NCBI GenBank assembly: GCA_018389105.1
Contig: JACATO010000052.1
Span: 868,001 to 932,000 of the forward strand
Source of the DNA: Nautilus pompilius
Taxonomy: Eukaryota > Mollusca > Cephalopoda > Nautilida > Nautilidae
Reading direction: 5' to 3'
Length of the DNA stretch: 64,000 bases
The position numbers were made by a program, and so were the translations under genes. This document shows positions 52,301 to 61,300 of this stretch, piece by piece; positions within the stretch are counted from its first letter, which is position 1, and the number at the start of each line of letters is the position of its first letter. A model generated the notes under the pieces. That model searched no databases. It was not told where the DNA came from and worked only from the letters and a program-made list of their open reading frames with translations.

Positions 52301-55300
52301 TTTTTTTTACCTGAATCTGAGTGCACATTTTTTTCTGCTACATGTATTTACATAATTTCAATATTGGATTTGAGGAGCAATTTTTAATAATGATTTATAG
52401 TTTGATTGATTTCTGTTTTAACTTTGAATATGCAAGTAAGGATACATCTTTGTTTCCTTCTTTCCATATTTTTCATGGAACTGTTAACTTTCAGTCATTT
52501 ACTTGGGGTAGTTAAAATCAATGGAGCCCAGGTTTCCCCGCATTCAAGTGGAAAGGTGGATGATTGGGGGAGAAATGCTTCTGGATAGCTCTGAAAATAC
52601 ACTAACCACTGACCAGAATTGAAGTCATTGGCTTACATAAGTCGATTGTTTTTTGTTTCTTTCTTTCTTTTTTTAAAATGGAATCTTTATGCAAGCATTT
52701 TGTGAACTCTAATCATGCTCTGTAGGAGGAGTTCCAGCCTGTTTGTTTTACAGAGGATGTAGGGAGTCTTTACAAGTCCCTGGGCACAGCTAATTTCCAC
52801 CCACAACAGATGAGGAAAAAGTCTGCCTATGACAAACAGTCGGAGCCCCCAGTCCTGCATCTTCATTAGTTACTAATTAGAGCTGTGAAATAAAAGTTTT
52901 CATTTTGAATCTGGTGGATACAACCCCAGAGGGCTTTTGAATAAGTTAAATTCAATTAGCTTGGATCTTGTGATGGGTGTTGGCGAATCATTAATCTCAT
53001 TAATCAGTTCTAATGGCCACCCCATGGAGAAGTTTCCCCCTCCCAGCCAAACAGCAGATCTGCTTTTGGTGCCCCCCATATGGTCTCTCTGCCCTGGCCA
53101 CTGTTAGCTGCATCAGCTCTCATTACCAGCCATGTTTTATCTAATCTGTGGCTGAGTAATTCAGGGAACTGGAATGGTGGAATTGTCCCCCCCCCCTTTT
53201 TTTTTTAAGATTTGTGACCAACTTGGCCTGGGTATAATGCTGTCACTGTTTTTTCCACCAAAGCTGGTCTAAGAACCTTCAGGAAATCTCGGAGAAGGTT
53301 TTACTGAGACCCTAAATATCAGACAGGAATCTCGTTTGAAAATTGTCAAAAGATTTTAAGGAAATAAAGAATGAAAAAAAAAAAAAAAAAGTGAGCCCCC
53401 CTTTAATTTCTGTAGATTTTTGAGCATGAAAATACAAACATTTCGAGAAATGGTAGACATAGAACAGAGCTAACCTGTGTATTTAGAAACAGATTTCCAT
53501 TGCATGTGTTGTAGTGAGAAAAAAGGCAGTTCTATTGTCTTTTACTGTTGATAAAGAATGGCTTGGTCAGGTAGGAGCCATTCGGCTGAAATGACGTTTG
53601 TGCTGTCGGTGGCAAGTCTTTGGTCAGGTGACACGGAGCCAAGCCCAGGGAGAGGGAACAGGCCTGGTAAGTAGATTGGTTTCCCACACTCCTTGGTTCA
53701 GAAAGGCAACAGGTATTTCGGAAGAAAACTCTGAGGGTGGTCTGTCTGACGAGTCAGCCTGGGAAAGGTATCATCATGTCAATCAGCAGGTTAATTACAG
53801 GTGAACTATGCTAAAATTCGGTGTCAGGTAGATTAAAGATTTCCTTAGCTCAGCCTAGAATTACCTTGGTCTTTGTTCACCTGGCTGTGGTAGACTTAGC
53901 TAAATAAAAGGCAGTGTTTATGAAAATTTTTTCTTTTTCCTTTTTCTTTTTACTATTAAATCAAAATGTTTTCTTTTTTTGGATTTGTAATTTCTTTATG
54001 AAATGAGTCCTGGAATCAGTACGTACCTAGAGAGAGTGAGAAAAATTATGACGAAAAGCAAAAACGAGGATGGTTAGATATGATATGGGAAAAAAAAAGA
54101 AAAAAAAAGTTACTGAGCTGGAAAGAAATGTATTTTTTCAGACTTTCTTAGACCCCTTGAAGACAAGAAATTATTTTAAAAATCTTCTATCAAGTTTTCA
54201 CTCCTAACCCGTAGCTTTGATATTTGAGCTTTCAGAATAGCCTGAGTTTTACCACTCCGAGTCATGGAATTGATGTTTTCGCCCTACCTGAATCTCATCT
54301 TACACATGTTTAAGTATATTTTTAGGTTATTTCATCATTTTATTTTCTGATTTTGAAGATTAATATTATGGTTTTTTTTTTTATGGTGATGCTGGAAGCT
54401 TTGGTGAATTTTTTTTTAAATGTAAAATTTATAATGTCTCCCTACCAAAGCAATAAAATAGATAGTTATTTATAGAAATGACATTTAATTAATCATAGTC
54501 AGTTATTTCTAACACATTAAATATATTTTTTTTAAACTCATGGCTTTTAAAGTTTACACTTAATCAATGCGTATTATTAGTAAATATGTGTAACAGACAA
54601 ACTAAGGGAAAAATACAAGTTAGTGGAACTAATTATGGAAACATGACTTTAAACACTAAATCCATGTTTGGCCAGTTATCTATATCTTCTCATTGTAATT
54701 TTTCCCCTAATAAATAGATAATTTTTGCCTTGTCTCTGAAATAGTATATGGCTTCCCAGCAGCCCTTTTTGAAAGCTTGGAACAATGTGATGGGCAAACA
54801 GTGAGAAATTGGCCGTACTTTAGACCAGTGAGAAAGAGTCACTCCAGTCCTTTTGTTTGTAAAAGTTTTAGCATTTTTTTCCTGTCAGCTGTCACTTATC
54901 TTGTGCTTAGTCATGGCACGTTGAGAGAAATACTACAGGACACTTGCATTTTGAAAAATGTTGTTTATTCCATGTAAGAGAGTAGCAGCTTGTGTAAAGT
55001 TTACTGTGGTTGCTCTGTGGAAAAAAAAGTTAGTGGGAATTATTAGTATGAATAATTGAAAAGGCAATTAAAAGAAAATTTAGTTTAGCTAAAGTGATGT
55101 ACAGATGAAAATCTGGAATAGAAATTGCTAATGAACTGCATCAGTTTGCTGAAGTCTGTCATTGCTAGTTGGCTTGTAAAAATACTGGCAAAAATGATCA
55201 TCATGCGAGAGTAGCTGGTTAAGAAGTAATTTTCACAGTGAGGTAATTGGGCTTAGGTTTGTTAAACAGTAAGTAGAATTAATGAGGACACAACTGGCCT

Positions 55301-58300
55301 GGAGACCATTAGAGGTAGCAGTATAAAAGTATGACAAACAGCTTTAGTAATGCATGGAGAGGATCTTTTCTCAAAGCAAGGCCAAGAGATGTGATACAAA
55401 TTAAGAGTAAAAGCTGACAGGTGACAGATATAGATAATTCTTTGTCATGCAATACCATCTTCACAAGGTTATCAATCATACAACATGATGATAATCCAAA
55501 ACACGTTACCGCTGTGGTGAAATGGCACCTACAGTTTTAAAAAAATTAATAATGATTTCTAATGTTAATGGATTGGGCTGCCCAGATATCAATATTATGG
55601 AGATTGTGGAAAGGGAATACATGAGTGTATACAAAGGCCAAACATCAATCAAAAAGCTTGAATAGGGAAGCTTTTCATGCCTGGATGGAGAAACATGCCT
55701 GTTTAGTATTTTTTATAACTTGAATGCTCGAGCATACCTATGGACTTTACATGGTCAACATTTAATCAAAAAGATAACTTGGGGTATTCACTAGCAATGT
55801 GAGTAGGTACATTTAGTTTTTAGAATAAATGGATTTTTTGATGTTTTCATAATTATTTCCACATATTATAGACTTTTAAAAACAGTCACCTTGTACTTTA
55901 GTAATTGATTTCAGGAAATTGTCTTAATGCTAGTGAATTGAATTTAAGTTAGGGTGGAGTTGACTATGGACTGCCATGGTTGAGGGCCCAAGTTCAAATT
56001 GCAGCCAAGATTGGCTTGGTTTGATGTAACTCGCTTACATCGTATCTTCTTACTCTTTGCCATCCAGCCAGTTTTGTTGGTTTCCTCTGAGCACTTTGGG
56101 TTTCTCCCACATCTAAAAATGAAGGGTTTGCCAGAGTTGGAGGTTCTATAGGTGATTACTGATTGGCTTGCATCTTCACCACTATTCTAGAGTCCCCAAA
56201 TTGTATCAAAGTAACATGGTTGGTTATGAAGGCTGATACCCTATGCTTTCCCCTTCTAGCTCACTGCTGAGACATTCTCAGACCTTGAAAGTCAGAAAAG
56301 GTTTCAACAACATGACAAAAAATTTAAGTTCAGAATTAGTCTTACTTGGTTATAAGGAAGTGGTTTTGACAAAATGCTTTTGCCTGCTTAGTTAAACTTT
56401 GCAATATTGGGTTGAGGTTTTTCCTGTTTCCAGAAGTAATTCAATATTTTGTACTCAAAGGGAGAAACATTTTAGTAAAATATATGAAATAGTTTTATTT
56501 TAGTTAAAACCATTTTTTTTTTTTTTTTTTGGAAATAGCAGCAGGATAGTAGAGTTAATCTGGGTTGATAATGCTTGTGATAAGCATCACATTTCTTGAT
56601 TGATTGAATCTTTTTTGCTCATTGTAGCACAGATCACTATTATATTCTGTTTTTTGTTTCTCATTCTTTTTGATTATTGACTCTAACCTGGTTGATATAT
56701 GAAGAAAGATCAAGCAGGTCTTTTAAAATCATATTCATTTCTTTGTATTTATTTATTTATTTTTTTTTAAATTAATTAAAAATTTATTGTCATAAGTTTA
56801 TTGTTCTCAAGATAATCATGTACTCTTTCTTCTTTTTGCTTTTTTTTCCTTCTCGCTCTCTCTCTCTCTCTCTCTCTAACCATCGTCATGTGTCGTTTGT
56901 TTTGCTTTGTTTGGAAAATGTTCCCAGAATCTGGCTGCAACAAATGGTACATAAAGTAACAGCTTTAATTTTGTTCCCTTTTTTTAGGGAGTAATTTTAT
57001 TCAAACTCATTTAAAATGCACATAGACCTGGATATTTAATTGTGGTTTCTCTTCATTAACATCACAATACGTTCCCGCTCACAGTGAGATGATTAGTTCT
57101 TATAACCCACTTCATGGTCACATACAGCCAGTCATGAATTGAAACTGAAGGCTTTGATTTTGGTCCTTTCTCTGAAAAGCAGCCATGCAAGGGCCACAAC
57201 TCTGGTCTACAGAGTGAATTGGATTAGCACCTTGAAAAAAAAAGAGAAATGTAATTTCTGATTGAGTTATTTTAAATAATAATTATTTAAAATATTAGCG
57301 GCAGCGTGTCAAAATTTCACATCTCTTAAGGCATACTTAATAGGCTCCCTGTATTAGTATTTGTTTTTTGTTTTCATTTTGGTTGCATAGGTAAACATTC
57401 TGACCTTATTCCTAAATCATGGATCTTTTGGCCAGGTTTCATTTGAACACCCAGTGCTAGTACAAATGGTGCTAAATAATGCAATATATATATTTCTCAC
57501 TAAGTTTGAATTTGAAGTACTCAACCTAAATTCCTCTAAACAGTTAAAGGATATAACAAACAGCAGAATTATTATGAAAACTAATCGTCAAGGTCACTTT
57601 ATCAGTGAAAATACTATCATTCCAATTGAGCTTTAATTGAATTCTACAGAAACCCCAAGTTGTCATCGTAGTTATTTAAAAAAATCTTTTTTCAAAATCA
57701 TATGTACAAATCTAAATTAAATGATCAATTTTCAGATTAAATTAAGCCATTAAACCTATTTCCTGCCAGTGTTATTTTCTATGGTGATTGTGCTTATTCA
57801 TGCTAAACCAGATTGGACATTGTTTATTACCTTTGAGAAAGCAAGAATAGTTAGTTATCTCATTTGTTGTTGTTTTTAAATCTGATGATTCCTCTCTTAA
57901 TGTTGCTCTTAAAATGTTCTGTTTAAACTGGTGGTGGTTGGATGATTATTTCTTGAAGGATGCTCAGTATCAGTGAGGAGACAGGAAAGTGGGGCTTCTG
58001 TTCAGTTCTGTGGTTGAAGGAGTTAAGTTAAAATACATTATAACTTTTGACATTGATTCACTAAACAGCTGAAGAATGGGCTGTATTAAAAATAAACTAA
58101 AGATCAGTGACATCCCTCCTAAACTAATAGAACAGTTTCACCAAAATTATTGATTCTGATCAAATCCAGAATTAGTGACATCACTAATTCTTTAATGCAG
58201 ACAGTATACTTATAACTGTTATTTTACTATTTATTTATAATATGACCATCCCATATCAGGAAGCAACATTATTGCAGTGGTTGCCAAAACTATTCATCGC

Positions 58301-61300
58301 TTTTTGGTTTTAAATTAAATATTGAGCATTCATTGTTTGTATGTTACAATGTAAAAATAATGCCTTTTTAACACAGTAAATCCAGTTGAGCCTTGTTTCA
58401 GTATTCTTAGGGTTTATGTACTGAAGCACCCTCCTTAAGATGGTAATTTCTTACAGAGATGTAGAATAATAAAGGAGTAAACTTTCCACTATTGTTTTGA
58501 CTAAGGAATATTATTTTAACAAAAGAAATACAAATAATAAAACAACAAAAGACCTTCAAGCATCACATTTGTCACAGAATGATTACATTCAAAGCAAACA
58601 AGTCAGAATTATTTTGACCACAATTGTTTGTCCAAATTTGCATCTAACTCACAATTTAACATCTCAGTTAAAAAGGGATAATAGTTTTAAAAAAAAATTA
58701 AATATTAAACATTATTTTAAGAAAACATTTTAAAATATTTTAAATCATCTTTTATTTTAATAATAACAATCTGACAACAAGCATTGTTACCTAGTTTGTA
58801 CTAGCTTGCCCTTACTAGCTTTAACAGGGGGCAGAAAGGTCTGGAGATTTGTCTGAAATGTGATTAACTCTGTAAACCACCTTCACCATTAGTCATCATT
58901 CAAACTAGATAATGTGTACCCAGGTAGATCAAAGCTACTCCAAACCAGTTAGCTACCTCTCCCATCATTATCACCTGGTAATTGTAGGATACAGAATACC
59001 TCTGGTGGAGCTCCAGACTGATCTTTATCTCCCTTAATTGAGCAAAAGTGTCCAAGCATGAGTTTACAGTTGCTGAGAAATGTGGGGATCAGGAAACAAG
59101 CAGGACTTGTCCACTGGCTGGAAAACTGAGGGAATCAGTGTATTTCTTGACAGGTTCCATGCAAAGATTGTAGTACTTTTACCCTGATTACTGTTGAGAT
59201 TCTTTGTAAATTGCATTTGTCAGTAGCCCACACAGGTAAAAGTAATCAGACTATGTTGTCATTTGGGTAAAATAACACACACACTGACAATAAAAACCCC
59301 TTACTTTATTGTGTTGGTTGGTTATTTAGATCATGTAATAACCCTAACACACACACCTCTCTCCTCTCTCCCTCCCTCCACGTACACCTAGTGTGGAGTT
59401 CTGTGTCAGCTAGAGTTTCTGACAGGTGGCAAAGTAAAAAAAAAAACAATAACAAAAACCAAACACCTATACTTAATAGATTCTTTTTTCTTTTATAAAA
59501 AATAAGCAGTAGGGTGAAGCTTTACTTTAGAAAATCAGGTTCAGAAGAATTTCATACTAAAAAAAAAAAAAAAAGAGTTTAATGTAATAAAGTTGTTATC
59601 TCTCAAATCAAATACATCAGTTCTCCATTGAAATTTAGTTATCTAGACAGCTGTCATACAGAAGAATTATGGAAGCTATTAAGCATTAGAGGAAGGATGC
59701 CTAAGTAGTTGCAGGAACTTGGTGAGAAACATGTAGTTTTATCCAATTATCAGACATGTGTTTTTTTGTTTTTTTTTTAATATTGAGAAATCTTTTAACA
59801 GTAGAAGAAAAAAAAACCTTAGAATTTTAAAATTGGTCAAGCATTTTTTTTTCCTTGTTAATAAACATGAGGATCTGTCCTCGGCTCCCATCTTTGCAGG
59901 TAGAGATATGGACTGCTGTTTCAGAAGCGGTCAGTATGCAGTTATCCCACCCAAGCTTACAAGGAAACTGTTGTAAACTCAAAAAAAAAAAGGGGGGGTT
60001 TATTTGACATAACACAGTCAGTCTGCTCTAAATCAGGCTAAATGTACTTGTTTCTCACCTTATATAGATTTTCCACTTTCTTATAAAAAAAAAAAAAAAT
60101 ATTGGGAACCACCACCACTCAGATTTTCTAGAGCAATGGCATCATCTGACCAAAAAAGGAAACTGCAGAAGAGCTTAACAGAGAATAGTAGAAAACATCA
60201 AGTGGAAGTAACTCTGTTATGTCCGTTTCACTTTCTAAATTGAATGAAATTAAATTAAAAAGTAACTTGTTAGTAGCTTAAGGAATAAGTAAAAGTTTTT
60301 GGCATTTTAATAAACCTTTCATTTAAATTTTGCTTGTTATTTTTTTCTAAAGCAAATTCCTTAACTATAATTTTGAACACAATACATACAGCAGTTATTA
60401 TTATTTTTAAAATTCTAACCGTAAGAGTCCTCAAGCTTTATAGCTTTAATTTATCAGGGTAGGACAGATGAATTTCTCTGAGAATTAAATTATTTTAAAA
60501 ATGTGTTAATGTTTGTTTATGTATAAGCAGCTTTAAGGATGTACAAGAGAGTCTGAGGGAAAGCCTTTAATAGCTATTTTTACATTTGTATTGAGTAAAT
60601 GGTATATCTTTTTACTTTATTTTCTACCAGAGCCTTGGTGGGTTTGATTCTTTCTTTTGCAGGGTGATGCATTGTGTAAGCAATGCTTTTTTGATGTTTT
60701 TGAGAAAGAAGTGCACCAAACAATTGTGGAAGCCTGTTTGTTTGAGCAAGGAGAATCTGTAGCTATTGGAGCTTCTGGAGGAAAAGGTATGATCTTTCAC
60801 TGATCACAGCTAGTGAAGCTAACTTCTGCTTGTCTGTGATTCTAGTGCTAGGAAAGTTTCAATGTGTTATTTTGTCAGAGTTGAGCTATTCTGAAAGCTT
60901 AATGTTCTGAGCCAAACCTTTGAAGAAGTGCTAAAACTCAGATAACTCTTAGCCAATATCGTGGCCTTTGCTGTGATGTCGAAGCTGAAGGCAAGTATTT
61001 ACATGATAATAAGGTAGCCTTTATTTTCTAGCCAAATCCTTTATGTCGTATGTTGGGAGGTGGAGTTTGTAATTAACTGAGTATAGCAGAGTTGAAGCTT
61101 TTGATTCTGGAGATGGAATTGTTTTAAAAATAAAGCTGATTAATGTAATTTCATACAAAACTGTGCTCTGTAATGTTTTCAATAGATTTATTCTAAGCCA
61201 AGGTCTTTTCTCTTATATTTCCTAAATCCTAAAATTAAATATGGAACCTTTGTTGGGGCGAGTTTGGGGGAGAAAACACAAAACTGCTAGACCTTTTTCT

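Larger units (their letters stand above)
31381..60662 (+). other. CTU1 intron 1 (29,282 bp)
   Basis: Runs from donor GTAAGA to acceptor TTTCTTTTGCAG/GGTGATG. It is AT-rich and almost CpG-free after about 32.2 kb, and contains SINEs, DNA-transposon relics and several GC-elevated islands listed separately. No nested protein gene could be supported; the 60-180-codon frames inside lack family motifs. Confidence 0.9.
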
